The notes under the pieces were generated by a model. It had not been told where the DNA came from and searched no databases. It worked only from the letters and a program-made list of their open reading frames with translations. Of a stretch of DNA of 64,000 nt, positions 31,934 through 43,590 are shown in pieces. Source of the stretch: Liolophura sinensis (taxonomy: Eukaryota; Mollusca; Polyplacophora; Chitonida; Chitonidae); NCBI RefSeq assembly GCF_032854445.1, contig NC_088298.1, forward strand, positions 4,520,160-4,584,159, read 5' to 3'. Position 1 is the stretch's first letter. Each line of letters opens with the position of its first letter. Both the position numbers and the translations under genes were made by a program.

Positions 31934-33415
31934 TACGACGGAGTGTTTTGGGTCACCATCACCAGTTCTGCGGCCCAAATCTGCGCACTGACATATACTG
32001 TTCCATTTCCGACAAGATCTCCCAGCGCCAGACTCTCTTGTGCGACTGGAGGTAATTTTGGCCGCGTCTGGCAGACGTTTATTTATCATGCGGTGATGCC
32101 AGTGTAATTGACGAAGAAATTGATTAATGACAGTCCCTGGGATGTCACGCCCGTCCATCTGGCAGGCAGTGAGCATGTCAGCGTCTCGGTTACACAAACA
32201 GCCGTACCTCATTATATAGTGTCGCGTTGACCATACTATAGTCTATTTCTATTAGAGAGTAGCCTATATTCATCTGTCTGTAAAACCAGTGATGTTCGCT
32301 ACCAAAATTGCCTTCAGTCGGTGACACGTAACAACATAAGCTCTACACATAGATATGTTGGAAGTCCATATTCTTCGAAACAAAATCAAGTTAGAACACT
32401 TTTTCATATCCATAATGTTAAACTGTATACGCTCATTTTCGACGCCAAGAACTCATTGTCTCGAGTGATGTCATAATTATTCAAAAACAAGTGGTAAGCC
32501 GTGGAATGGGCGTGGAGAGTACTTTGTTTTGCAATAGGTGCACCAGCGTGGGGTTAGAACAAACTCCACGCAGTAAACATAACCTACACCACACTCTCAA
32601 CCAATAGACTACATTGTTTCTTATCAAAAAGATTCCTAAAATCCAGCTTTAAAACCATACTGCAAGGAGATCATGTACTACAACGGATAAAATTGATTAA
32701 TTTATTGAGGTTATATTATACTAAAACGTGTAAACAATTTCAAACAAGGCAGTGTCAGAAACAAGGCTTACAGTAAAATCGATAACAGTTGAGGTAACTG
32801 CTGTCGTCCTCCGTCAGAAGACGTTGTACTCCGCCCAGTATACAGCGTGCCAATGGTTTTTGAATAATTATGACGTCACTCGAGACAATGGGTTTTGGCC
32901 GTAGAAACCGAGCTTATGGACTTTGACATTAGAATTAGAATTAGAAAAGTGTTATAACTTCAATTTTCTTGTAATAATGTGAATTTCAATGTGTAAAGCT
33001 TATGTTGTCGCGTGTCACTGACTGAAGGCAATTTTGGTAGCGTGTGTGACTGATTTTACAGACAGATGAATATAAGCTACTCTCTAACCGAAATAGACTA
33101 TAGTATGGTCAACGCGACACTATGTAATGAGCTATGGCTGTTTGTGTAACCGAGACGCTGACATGCTCACTGCCTGCCAGATGGGGCCGCGTGACATCCC
33201 GGGGACTGTCATTAATCAATTTCTTCGTCAATTACACTGGCCTCACCGCATGATAAATAAACGTCTGCCAGACGCGATCAAAATTACCTCCAGTCGCACA
33301 AGAGCGTCTGGCGCTGGGAGATCTTGTCGAAAATGGAACAGTATATGTCATTGCGGAGATTTGGGCCGCAGAACTGGTGGTGGAGATCAAAAACACTCTG
33401 TCGTAGTTGCTAATT
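31934..33415. repeat. 1.48-kb palindrome with 365-bp spacer
   Basis: Left arm 31934-32490 and right arm 32856-33415 are inverted copies. The inner parts, about 250 bp each, are the ends of a family Q MITE. The outer parts (31934-32235 and 33113-33415) lie outside that element. By eye the outer parts are roughly 94 percent alike and the inner parts only about 80-85 percent. In both outer arms both strands are open for about 70-100 codons. The matching frames (-, 31904-32212; +, 33127-33432) share CNRDADMLTACQM and GTVINQFLRQLHW. I recognise no domain and do not call them genes. Confidence 0.92.
32236..33112. mobile_element. Family Q MITE, copy 1 (long terminal inverted repeats)
   Basis: About 877 bp, starting ACTATAGTCTATTTC and ending GAAATAGACTATAGT. 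Terminal inverted repeats are about 250 bp and no transposase frame lies inside. The centre is single-copy within the element (GGGTTAGAACAAACTCCACG, TTATATTATACTAAAACGTG). Copies at 47467-48130 and 58305-59012 confirm these boundaries because their flanks are unrelated. A candidate TA target duplication fits Tc1/mariner-type MITEs, but this is inference. Confidence 0.85.
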
Positions 33416-33660
33416 GCTCCACTAGCTGCTGAGGTTGCCCTTTGCCCCACTGTTTTTTTTCTGAGGCTGCTCCACTAATTGTTTGATGGATTTGAGGTTG
33501 CTCCCTTCCCCACCGGCTGTTTGATGAAGTTGCTGTTTGTCCAAGTGGCCGTTTTGGTAAAAATGCACTGTGCTTCACAAGCTGCTTGAAGAGGTCGCTG
33601 TTTGCTCCTTTGGCTGGTTTGTGAGGTTACTCTTCGCTCCAGCAGACGTTTGTGAATTAT
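33416..33660. repeat. Degenerate tandem repeat of about 40-60 bp
   Basis: Variants of GAGGTTGCTGTTTGCTCCAC and GGCTGTTTGATGA recur through the interval in changing spacing. Boundaries are loose. Confidence 0.55.
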
Positions 33661-34521
33661 TTGATTTTAGGCATGCATTTGATTAAGTACTTGTTTGTCT
33701 CCTCAAAACATGTTTATTGGTGTAATTATGCACTGTTAGCTTGATCTGGTCATTACGACAAAACAGATTTTAGTACAGACGCGTCCAACCAAATATTGGG
33801 GCGGCCAAACATTAAAGGGTCGAAATGACCACATATGTTAGTGTCTATGGTTTCTTTGGTCGCCAGAACAGTGTACAAACACGAAGCAGAAACTTGACTG
33901 TCAGTTTTGTTTTTGTAATTCTAGTTTCATTAAATTTACCTTTTTCACCGGAAACTCTCCGTCTCATTAAGTTTTTTGGAGAGAATCGGGGTGCCACTTT
34001 TATTTTGGTAGACCCATCTAAAATTACAGTACTTCAGTGGTTAGCGAGTTGCAAAACAGTAAAATGACCACAAAACGTGTTATCCACTGGGATGGCAGGC
34101 GCCCTGTGGGCCAATTATATTTACCGTCGCAAAAAACTAGACCGTTCTAAAGGAGATCTGATTGGCACGCTTTAATCCCCTGTTGGCCAGTTATATCGAC
34201 TGTAACAAAATGCAGACCCAGCGTTCAGTTTAAAATGAGTTCTTTAGACCTCTGTTGCGGTAAACAGGAGCTGATTTGAAATGGAAGAAAAGACAGTTGG
34301 GTAGAGTTTGATAAATTTATTGTGGGTTCTTAGAGGAAGTTAAAGTAGAACCTGTTAAAAAATACCCATCAGGTGACAGAAGTTAACCACTTAACTAATT
34401 GAAAACAGTCACACTTCACAAATGACACACTTAATCTGTTAATCAAAGCAAAGAGAAAATAATCGTCGTTTTTTGGTAAACAACCGCTTTGGTATAAAAT
34501 AATAAGGTTTTAAATGAAAGA
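33661..34521. other. Unassigned low-copy DNA
   Basis: A frame at 33825-34067 (+) lacks any recognisable domain. No repeat recognised. Confidence 0.35.
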
Positions 34522-34792
34522 ATATTTATTTATGTATTCATTTGATTGGTGTTTTACGCCATACTCAAGAATATTTCATTATACCACAGCGGTCAACATA
34601 ATGGTGGTAGAAAATCGATCAGAGCCCGGAGAAAACCCACTACCGTCCGCAAACTGCTGACAGACCTTCCCACGTACGATCAGAGAGGAAGCAAGCATGA
34701 GCTGGACTTGACCTCACAATGATCGCAATGGTGAGGGGTTCCTGGGTCATTGCGCCACGCCGGCGTGTTAAACCGCTCGGCCACGGACGCTG
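34522..34792 (-). mobile_element. SINE A, full length
   Basis: All parts are present on the minus strand: tRNA head (plus 34715-34792, ending AACCGCTCGGCCACGGACGC), body, core, shared block (plus GATTGGTGTTTTACGCCATA) and AAAT-type tail. The box B region is mildly changed (CTTGACCTCACAA). Confidence 0.92.
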
Positions 34793-34953
34793 AATGACTA
34801 TTTCGAGTTGGGAGTATTTCAGCCAATGCATGGTGAAAGTGTTTTTGGATGGGCAATGGAAGTTGTATGCTACTCTAGCAGTGTTTCAGTCATATGGCGT
34901 GGTAATGTTGTTTTGTCGATAAGTATTTTGTCTCAGTCAATAATTTAACCAGA

Positions 34954-35042
34954 TACTCTGAAAGAAATATAATCAGTTAAATTTAACACAAGGTATATTG
35001 TCTGAGTGATGTTAGAATGTATTTTGTCATTGCAGCAGATTA
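34954..35042. mobile_element. Family N MITE, left half
   Basis: ACTCTGAAAGAAATATAATC, GTTAAATTTAACACA and GTCTGAGTGATGTTAGAATG match the left end of the intact copy at 50109. The element breaks off at 35042. Confidence 0.75.
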
Positions 35043-35405
35043 TTCATAGAGAGCTAGACTTGTTTGAGGTCCGCCTGTCATATAAGCTGAGCTCAGAAAA
35101 CGATATTTATCATATACCTTTATTTTTGCGTAATAAGTGATCAAAACGCACACGGTATTTCATCAGTCAGTAGACCGACTTGATACAACTAGAGACGACA
35201 AAATGTAGGTCATCTATAAATGAGGGCCATTTCTTCAGCTCGAATATGATTATGTTGTTCAGTTGTTTTCCATTTCATTAGTTTCAGTTGCAAACTATTT
35301 AAAATAAGTCAATATAGTGAACATCCAAGAGCTTAGACTATTACAAGGTCACCACTTCGCGAAACGCGGTCAAATCCCTACGCCACGGGAATCCCCTGAC
35401 GCACA
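35043..35405. other. Sequence splitting family N
   Basis: About 363 bp separate the two halves of a family N element. It has no visible tail or terminal repeat. CGCGGTCAAATCCCTACGCC near 35365 is vaguely box B-like, but no tRNA fold is evident. Confidence 0.45.
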
Positions 35406-35557
35406 TATATTCTATTAACTAATAAAGTTTTCATCAGACTAACAGAATATTGTGTTGAATATGGCATAATATTCTGTTATAGTAACAGAATATATTCTAG
35501 CATCACTCAGACAACAAACTTTCTCTGAAAATTAACAGATTATTGTTTTAGAGTGTA
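35406..35557. mobile_element. Family N MITE, right half
   Basis: TATTCTATTAACTAATAAAG, GACTAACAGAATATTGTGTTG and ATTCTAGCATCACTCAGACA lead to an end (ATTGTTTTAGAGTG) that is the inverted complement of the left terminus. Confidence 0.75.
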
Positions 35558-36024
35558 ACCTGTGATACAGCCAGCTGTTCAGTAAATTAGTATTCAGTCA
35601 GTCAGTTGGTTGCGATGCGAATTTTTGTCCATTTGTACGATTGTACAAGCCCACGTACGTACCACATATCCCAAGTCGGGTACGTACGTGCCTTTATGAT
35701 CAGTCCTTCTATTAATGACACTGAGTCTGTCAATTAACCTGTGGCCTGCAATTAAAATCATTGCGTTTCCTTTATTTCTCTCATTCTACTCAAGCCGTGG
35801 TGGATAAATATCTAACTTGCTACCTTTTAAGCATTTATACGAACAGTTGTTATGAATGAAACCCTAACTGCGGTAAATTGACAGGTGGCCGTATTTTACT
35901 GGCTAGGTGTGACCATTTTCTTATCATCACATTGTTATCTTTGTAGTGTTTTGTGTTGTCATCTCTGGACATTCGGTAGTTCTAACAATGCATCCAGCTA
36001 ACCAATATAATGTATGACAGGTCA
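35558..36024. other. Unassigned DNA
   Basis: No feature recognised. A short CAGT run lies near 35595. Confidence 0.35.
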
Positions 36025-36170
36025 GTTTATTTTATTGATTGGTTTTGCACACCGTACTCAAGAATATTTCACTTATACTTTGGCGGCCAGCATTATGGTG
36101 GGAGGAAACCGGCTGAGCCTGGGAAGAACCCACGACCATCCAAAGGTTGCTGAACCTTCCAACTTACAAT
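36025..36170 (-). mobile_element. SINE A, 5'-truncated
   Basis: Plus-strand TGATTGGTTTTGCACACCGT, ACTCAAGAATATTTCACTTA, GCGGCCAGCATTATGGTGGG and AGGTTGCTGAACCTTCCAAC. The head is absent. Confidence 0.85.
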
Positions 36171-37275
36171 ATTCACTAAAAAGCTATAGAGTAAAACATT
36201 CGCATACTTGAAAGGTGTCGTACTTAGATACCAAACTACACCGCCATAGATACTGGAATTCAGTCTGTGGTCATATAAGAAGCAAATCCACCTTTACAGC
36301 ATTGCTGAGAATATGGATATATCAAATTATAGTATGATACACAGTAACGAATTTAAGTGTAAGACACTTACTGAGTCAGTCAGTCGTTCCGTCTGTCAGT
36401 CAGTTAACAGCGTCTTCACGCCTAGTTTCAGTGCGAATCATGCACGCCCATGTCATATGGCTTCACGCCCTTGACCAGTCTATTCACCATAGAATCTAAC
36501 AGCTTCTTCCTAATTCCGCGGATTCTAATATTGTGGCCAGAAAGCGGAAGCGTGGTCTAAATTTCGAAGGCACATGGTTTTTCCCAACTTGGAATTTGGT
36601 CATGCAGACTAAGAATCTGTAAGTTGTGTACTCGGTGGTACGCTGTACACTTGGCTGGTAGGTCATTACGTACTCTTAGTCCCTTGTGTTCCCGGGAAGG
36701 TACGTTTTGTTCCAGGTCAGTACGCCGTCCCCCGAACGATTCATGGTTTCATGGCATTCTGTCACCGACCACACCTCGCGGGTACCTCACAAGCCAAAAA
36801 CCTGCTCTTAGACCGCCACTGCACTGACAGAGCCGACTGTTGCACCGAGTACACGGCTTACCTCCGTGGGTCAGGCAGCCTGTTAGCCCTCAACGGGATA
36901 GACTGAGCACTTCTCGGGAATCCGTGGGCGGGAGACAAACGACGTGACCTAATTGAAGTGGTGATATTGAGTGTGTCTTGCTGCCCTCGAAATAACCTAA
37001 ATGGACAGTTGTAGGAGGATGGAAGTGAGGCTGGAGGACTGTTATATTCTCTATCCCATAAAACGTGACATCAAACATGCATAGCACAAATGTGGGTGGG
37101 ATAAAAAAAAAACGCTCAACACCTTTCTTCAGCAATGTTGAGTGCAAATTGATTGGCTGACAGCAGTTGGAGATATTCTATTTCTTTCTCCATCCGCCTT
37201 TTTATGCTGTTATCAATGTATCAGTAAATGTGGTTCTATCCGTGTCTCGTCAGGATCTTATGAAATGTGATTATG
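36171..37275. other. Unassigned low-copy DNA
   Basis: No gene recognised. A short CAGT-type run lies at 36376-36405. Confidence 0.35.
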
Positions 37276-37289
37276 GCAACCATAAATAC

Positions 37290-37625
37290 AGGTACAACCA
37301 CAATCATGACTATAATTACCAGCAGAATCACAACTATACAACCACAATCATAACTATAATTACCAGCAGAACTACAATTATACAACCACACACCAATGCG
37401 GTTGCTATGAGTTCAAGACCAGTTTATGCTGGCTGCCCTCACCGGCCGTACGTGGGAAGGCCTCTTAGCAACCTACGTATGGTCGTGGGTGTTCACCGGG
37501 CTTTGCCCGGTTGCCTTCCACCATACTGCTGGACGCCGTCGTGTAAGTGAAATATTCTTGAGTACCGCGTAAAACACCAATCAAATAAATAAATAAATAC
37601 AGCCACAATCATGACTATAATTACT
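37290..37625. repeat. 44-bp tandem repeat, three units, split by SINE A
   Basis: Units contain ACAACCACAATCATGACTAT and AATTACCAGCAGAAT. Two units lie at 37290-37380. The third begins at 37382 and resumes after the SINE at 37598-37625. Confidence 0.85.
37391..37597 (+). mobile_element. SINE A insertion with 10-bp target duplication
   Basis: 5'-truncated in the tRNA head. Box B (GAGTTCAAGACC), core, shared block and AAAT tail are present. Flanking TACAACCACA (37381-37390) and TACAGCCACA (37598-37607) differ at one base. The tandem array therefore predates the insertion. Confidence 0.9.
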
Positions 37626-37702
37626 ATCTGAATTTATATCTCCTTCCACAGGGAAAATGTTGCTGTCGCAACCAAGCCAGAAAGAGAAAGCCGTACTTGA
37701 TT

Positions 37703-38037
37703 TAATTATTTATTTGTTTGTTTGATTGGTGTTTTACGCCGTACTCAAGAATATTTCACTTATACCACAGCGGCCAGCATAATGGCGGGAGGAAACCGGG
37801 CAGAGCCCGGAGAAAACCCACTACCATCCGCAGGTTGCTCAAGACCTTCTCACGTACGATCAATGACCGCATTGGTGAGAGGCTCCTGGGTCATTGCGCC
37901 ACGTCGGAATATTTCACAACCACAATTCACAACCACGTCGGAAAAACCGGGCAGAACCCGGTGGAAACCCACGACCATCTGCAGGTTGCTGGCAGACCTT
38001 CTGGCATGAGCTGGACTTGAACTCACAGCGAGCGCAT
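37703..38037 (-). mobile_element. SINE A partial dimer
   Basis: The first copy (37703-37912) runs from tail to GCGCCACGTCGG and has an internal deletion. It is followed by AATATTTCACAACCACAATTC and a second, partial minus-strand copy (GAAAAACCGGGCAGAACCCG to GAACTCACAGCGAGCGCAT, ending 38037). ACCACGTCGG and GCCACGTCGG at the junctions suggest a recombination-made dimer. Confidence 0.85.
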
Positions 38038-40444
38038 AGCTGTATTTAAGAACTAATGACAGAGTCTTATTTCCCAAGCTGGCGCTAATACAACTTCTCT
38101 AAAATGCTGTTGCAATTTTGTTCATCTTAACCTTTTTTTGGTTAAGCAAACCTTTAAAGGCCAAGAAGAACTGGTTAGGATAGAAGTTAGAGGTTTGGTT
38201 GTTTGTTTTCGTCTTTCGGGCTTATTACCATCCGGGCAAACGAATGTTTGTAGTGTCAGCGCACTTGCTGTGGCAGATTGCACTTAGCCAACCTGTAAAT
38301 AACACTCATCAGTTTTACCAGGGTCTATTAGCTGTTAACGTTTGATTTCATTTCAAACTCCTCAAGCGTTAACTAAATCGACGGCAAAACTACATGGGCT
38401 CAAGATGCTTATGTCTTTCATCTTTCCTCTCTGTGTTCAGATGAAGTCTGTTTTGGCTTTTGTGCCATTGACCGTCAAAGCGACAGTGGAATTGTATAAA
38501 TAACAAAAAACAAAAAAAGAGTTTCTTCATGGCAATTTTTTCCACTTCTTTGTTTGACTTCCTAATTAGCGTTTATGTTTATGAAATCAAATAAGTTGGC
38601 AGCTAATCCGTTGTATAGCATTTTCTACTCTACTTCTGTTTTCCCTTTTACTTTTACCGTATATATTGGGTAATAATATGAAGGAATTGCCTTTATAAAT
38701 ACCTCATCTATCTTCCATTTTTCGTTTTTGTTTCCTGTGACCTTAATTGTTACCATAAAATGGTTCAAAGCCTTGCGTCACGGCCTAATAAAAACGCTGA
38801 AGCAAAAAATTAACCGAGAACGGACTAAATCCTGAGAAAGGGAATTGTATTCCTTTGTTCTTTTAAGCTTGTCTTTCAACGAAAGCTTAGCTTTTATCTT
38901 CCAGTGGGAACAAACCAGTCTGTAATCCCACCTCAAGAGCTGCTCCCTAAAAGTCACAAAAATGTCATGTCGAAAACAATCTATATTAATTCCAAGAAGA
39001 TGGGATTGTATTTTGACAAAGAAATTAAAACTGACGCCTTATTTGACCACCCATCCCCCCCACCCTACCACACATCTCAGAGATGTCTACCTATTGAAAA
39101 TACCCAACTTTTTGAACCATCAAAATATCGACAATACGTCTGTTCTTATGAGTATGAAGTGTCATAATAACATAACAGTTTGATGAATTCTAGCTCAGTG
39201 CCGTGTACCCCCACTGAAGTTAACATCACTGCATATTTGTGCCAAATTCTGCTCAAGCCATGGTGCTAGGAGGCGTGTAAATTGGTTCTGCTTGACCATT
39301 TACATGAGCAGTTAGAGTAAAATCCTGGGTTAAAGCTCGTTTCTACCAGTTATAACCATTTTACAGCTATCACACTCTGTCACTGGTTTTACCGTCTGTA
39401 TTGTAGTCTATTGTCGTATATGTTTCCGTTGAAGTCACGAATAGAGCTTCGTACCAGTCGTTCTTTATGCCTTTGATCTTCGCCTCTCAGGTAGATCCTA
39501 AAAGAGTGTATTTAGATCCTTTCTGCCCCAAAGAAATCATTTCTTCTCGGAGATTATTGCTTTGAGCGTCTGTCTGCATGCCTTGTGGAGAACGACTTCA
39601 CTACCATCCTTTGATCTTTTTAGTCGACGATTACGATGATCTATCCAGCTTCTCCCTACTTTGCTAAATGCTTTCTAATCACGAACTAAATACACAAAGA
39701 ACAATACAAGGCATCAGCCAGACACAATTTGTCGAATGCCCCCCCCCCCCCCCCCCCCCCACACACACACACAGCGCATGCGTCTCTCTCTACCTTTCGC
39801 TTGACATCACTGTCACCACTAGTAAAGTTTGTACAGAAGTCTTGAACAACGCTAAGGTCACTGGGTTCATTGTAATGAGGCAGGAAGTCACCGCTTAAAC
39901 CTTCCGTTGATCTGGGTCAATGGAGAATGTCAACCAGGGAAGATGTGCTGAGATTTGTTCGCTACTATGGGGAGATAAAGATACTGCTTCAAACTTCTAA
40001 ACTTCTGTTGAAGTTGGTCAGAGTGCCAAGCAGGGAAAATGTACTGAATGTCAACCTCATTATCCTTTATGTAACTCCTAAACCCTGGCACTGGGATACG
40101 TGGTGTTCATGGTGTAGTTTTGGTTTCAAGTAAACGCTTCAAGTAAACGAAGGGACATTAATTTAGGACTGTCTGTATGTCTGTTTGTCTGAAATAACTA
40201 TGCCAAATATTGTCCGATTTTGATTCATTTCTGCACATGCATGTGCTGGATCACTTTGTAGATCCTTTCATCAACTTTAAGAATCAGCCGGGTCGATGTT
40301 TATAAGTTTTGCATTTTTAACGATTTATTTGATTCTTTTTGGTTGTTGGTTTCTGTGCATTGATTTTGATTAAAATATTTTTGCAGATTCAGTTTGTGGC
40401 TCCTCTGAGCATGTATGAAAACCAAACATCTTTGTTTTCTCTAA
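38038..40444. other. Unassigned low-copy DNA with a poly-C/AC tract
   Basis: The longest stretch without a recognised repeat family. C22 at 39739-39760 is followed by an AC run to about 39773. Frames at 38904-40133 have no recognisable domains. Confidence 0.4.
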
Positions 40445-40520
40445 TTTTGCCGGTCACCGTCCTGTAAGTAGAATATTCTTGAGTACGACGTAAAACACAA
40501 ATCAAATAAATAAATAAATT
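40445..40520 (+). mobile_element. SINE A 3' fragment
   Basis: TTTTGCCGGTCACCGTCCTG, AATATTCTTGAGTACGACGT, AAAACACAAATC and AAAT repeats. Only the last third of the element is present. Confidence 0.85.
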
Positions 40521-41924
40521 TAGTTTGATATAGCCGCAACAACTTCAACAAATGTGGATGTACAAAGCGTTGAAGACGACTAGTAGATCTTTGTCTGCGT
40601 GGCAGGGCCGCAGTGGCGAATGGCGTGTTGCAAAGTGACGACAATATAAACGCTCGCGATTGAAGACGATGAAAATTCAATTTCAACACTGGTCGACAAA
40701 TGATCTTTTCAAAGATCATCATGATTTTAACCACGCTGTTTGTGTGGTGACAGCGTCTTAAATTGTAAAACACAGTTATTAACGACAATTAAACCCCGTA
40801 GAAAGTTCCTCTTTCTACAAGCCTTTGATGTTTATAGCCTTGAAACTCTGTATCTGTGTCTCTGCCGTTGAATCAAAGTAAAATCATAAAAAAACTATTC
40901 TTTCAGCCAGTCTCCTTCACTGACTTTTAATTGTGCAGAGCGATTAGAGTAGTGACATTTCAGGCCGTTCCCTGCTATATAAGTTCGGTTTAAGAGCTTG
41001 TTTTCAAGCTGGATTTTTTTTAATTTAATTTATCTTCCGCTGGAACCAAATGAGTCACTCCTGAGAGACAGAAGATGGGAATTTAAACTATCGTTCTTTT
41101 TCAGATACTGTGTTGAAGAATTTTTTGTTTACAGCCGTGAATGCTCTCTCTGTGTTCTAGTTGTCATCCTATAAAACTCCAACAATTCAATGCAGTTTAC
41201 CCAATCTTGAAAAATATCGTTCATTTTATGGTATATTTGAAAAAAAAAACATTTAGCTGTTAGACACAATCGTTTACTAGTTTATAATCTACAATTCCCT
41301 TCCTAAATTACCATTTTAGAGGCTGTTTACTTGATATTAACTTTTAGTTATTAAAAATTTTCCGTTTACTGTGATTGCCAGTTTTTTTTTTCAAGCATCA
41401 GAATTTGTTCGCTTTTTTTCGAAATCTTGTTTTAGATAGCTTGTGATTTAATTCCGCCGAGTTTAACCAAGCAGCAGATAGTACAAAGAAGATGTCAAAG
41501 AGATACAGGCTCGATTCTGATTGGCTGGTGTGAGAGATAGGCAAGTCCAAGCTATGCCCGGCCTAAACTGAATTTTACATATGGTACATTTATTCAAGCG
41601 TGACCTAAACTCCAAGATTTAACCCAGGACGCCCTGTGTCCACTGTCAGCCATGCAGTCGATTCTGTATCCTTTTAAATGTTCTGTTTTTGAAAGCTTGT
41701 GGTTTAACTTCGCTTTTAACCTTATTTCTCCCACTACAGGAACTGAATGTAGCTAAGAATATCAAATAGTACAAAGAAGATGTTAAATGGTGTTATAAGA
41801 CATACTCCTCACAGCGCATACATGACCCCCTATGCCCACTTTACAACTGACACCAAAAGAAAATCTTGCCAAAAAGTCCTAAACAAGGCCAATATCGTTG
41901 GTATTACAGCAATGGCACATAATA
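40521..41924. other. Low-copy DNA with a diverged internal repeat
   Basis: Related phrases occur twice: AGCTTGTGATTTAATTCCGC with GATAGTACAAAGAAGATGTC (41440-41500), and AGCTTGTGGTTTAACTTCGC with AATAGTACAAAGAAGATGTT (41693-41790). This is probably an old local duplication. No gene seen. Confidence 0.45.
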
Positions 41925-42205
41925 CAATACTCACGGCATAGAGAGTAAAATGAGAGCAGCGATGACAATGTGATAATCGCTAAATGGTCACACGTGACCG
42001 GTACAATTCGGCCTTTTATCAATTTACCTCAGTTAGGGTTTTATTTTAAAAAGGAGAAGCAACATACACGTCCCCAAGCACCATGGCTTAAGCAGAATTA
42101 GGTAAAAAGAAGAGCGGCCTAGATGTTAATTGCATTTTTTTTTAGACGTCACTGGTCTAGAATTACTCAAAATGCTGTGTGTCATCACATTTAATATTCA
42201 ATCAC
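41925..42205 (+). mobile_element. Family M, most complete short copy
   Basis: Left flank GGCACATAATACAATACTCA, one 48-bp unit (GGCATAGAGAGTAAAATGAG...GATGACAATGTGATA), right flank (TAAATGGTCACACGTGACCG, TTTATCAATTTACCTCAGTT) and distal end (AGACGTCACTGGTCTAGAAT, TACTCAAAATGCTG). The total is about 280 bp. It is the reference for the expanded copies at 18 and 54 kb. Confidence 0.85.
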
Positions 42206-43484
42206 AATAAGATTCAGCAAGAAGAATTTATTCGTCTCAGAACGCCACGTGATTGCGCTTGCTCAATAGCATATACATATAATATAACATGATCATGTGT
42301 TCATATCCTTGTGTCACGTGATGATTAGGCTGCCTGGTGATTGGTCCCGTGGTGATTTGGTCCCGTGGTGATTTGGCTCTATGGCGATTTTGCTGCGATT
42401 TGAAATGAAAGATTTGTCAAGTAGTACCTGAACGACCGTGTTTGCCAGCCATCATATTTGTGAAAAATTCGTGAGTTCGAAAAAAAAATGAACCATGAAA
42501 TTCAGAAGTTGTTTCCGATAGATCATTTTAGTCACAATTAAAGATCCAATTAAAGATGCAGCGAGCTTGTTATTAGTCATCAGTTGTTGTGTATGCTACC
42601 AAGTGAGCTGTAAATTTACAGCAATAATGTACTGCATCCAAGCAGACGGGTTGTTTTGATAAGCCTTGGATAATGTCATTACATGTATATTATTTCGTAC
42701 GTCACAGTCATGATGAGTCCATATTTTGATAATTCCACTTATATAATATCTCCGGACTAACTCTTTCGTCGTTAATGTGCTGTGATGTCTTCCAGATTGT
42801 CTATACACACTCGATCAAACAGCCGGCATCGGCAGCGAGAGTCAGGATTATACGTTGATTATGTCATATTCGCGTGTAATCGAACCATTCGCTAATATGC
42901 AGGGCGTCCGCTTAATTACACGTACGATTTGAATCAATAATGCTCAGAAATATTACATATGCCTCGTTAGCGACTCTCGTCTCAGGGCTGTATACCAGCT
43001 TAGAAACGCCATTCCAGGATTACCGACTATTAAAACTAGTGCGAGCGCACCTGTAAGGAAAACAGAATCTACGCTGATTTGATGATGCCAAAGATAAGCA
43101 GGTCTCGGCCATGCTGGATTTACAAGTATACTGTACCGGTACAACAATTCAGAACACGGGTAGACAAAAAAAAAAAAAGAAAGAAAGCCAAAACGGCTGA
43201 CTTCAGGCACATCACTAGCAAGTGTATCTGAAATACCTAATTTTTTTTATGAGTGCGACACAAAGCTGTAGAAGTAGCTGCGTCTCTGTCGGATGGGGGG
43301 AGGGGTCGTTGACAGTCTGGTTTTTTAATACGCGCATACGGCCACACGGATGTGTCTTCCCTTTAAAGTGTAACATCGCCATCACGGTGACAGGAAGTTG
43401 TCTTTCATAAAGTGTTGTCTTTGTGGATGCCTTCTTGCGATCTTCTTTATGCCACTCAAAGAATCCATGTCAAAGAGACAGGGT
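42206..43484. other. Unassigned low-copy DNA
   Basis: A local direct repeat, GGTCCCGTGGTGATTTGG, lies at 42341-42376. No gene recognised. Confidence 0.35.
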
Positions 43485-43590
43485 TGGCACAGCTGGCTAA
43501 GTGATCATTTGCCAACTGTCACACTGTTCTTGCTGCTCTGGATTTACTCTTTATGTTGTAGGTCTTTTATAATGCTATATATAGTGCATG
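43485..43590 (-). mobile_element. Family M copy, minus strand
   Basis: GTGATCATTTGCCAACTGTC, ACACTGTTCTTGCTGCTCTG and GATTTACTCTTTATGTTG are the complement of a right flank plus one 48-bp unit. Confidence 0.75.
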
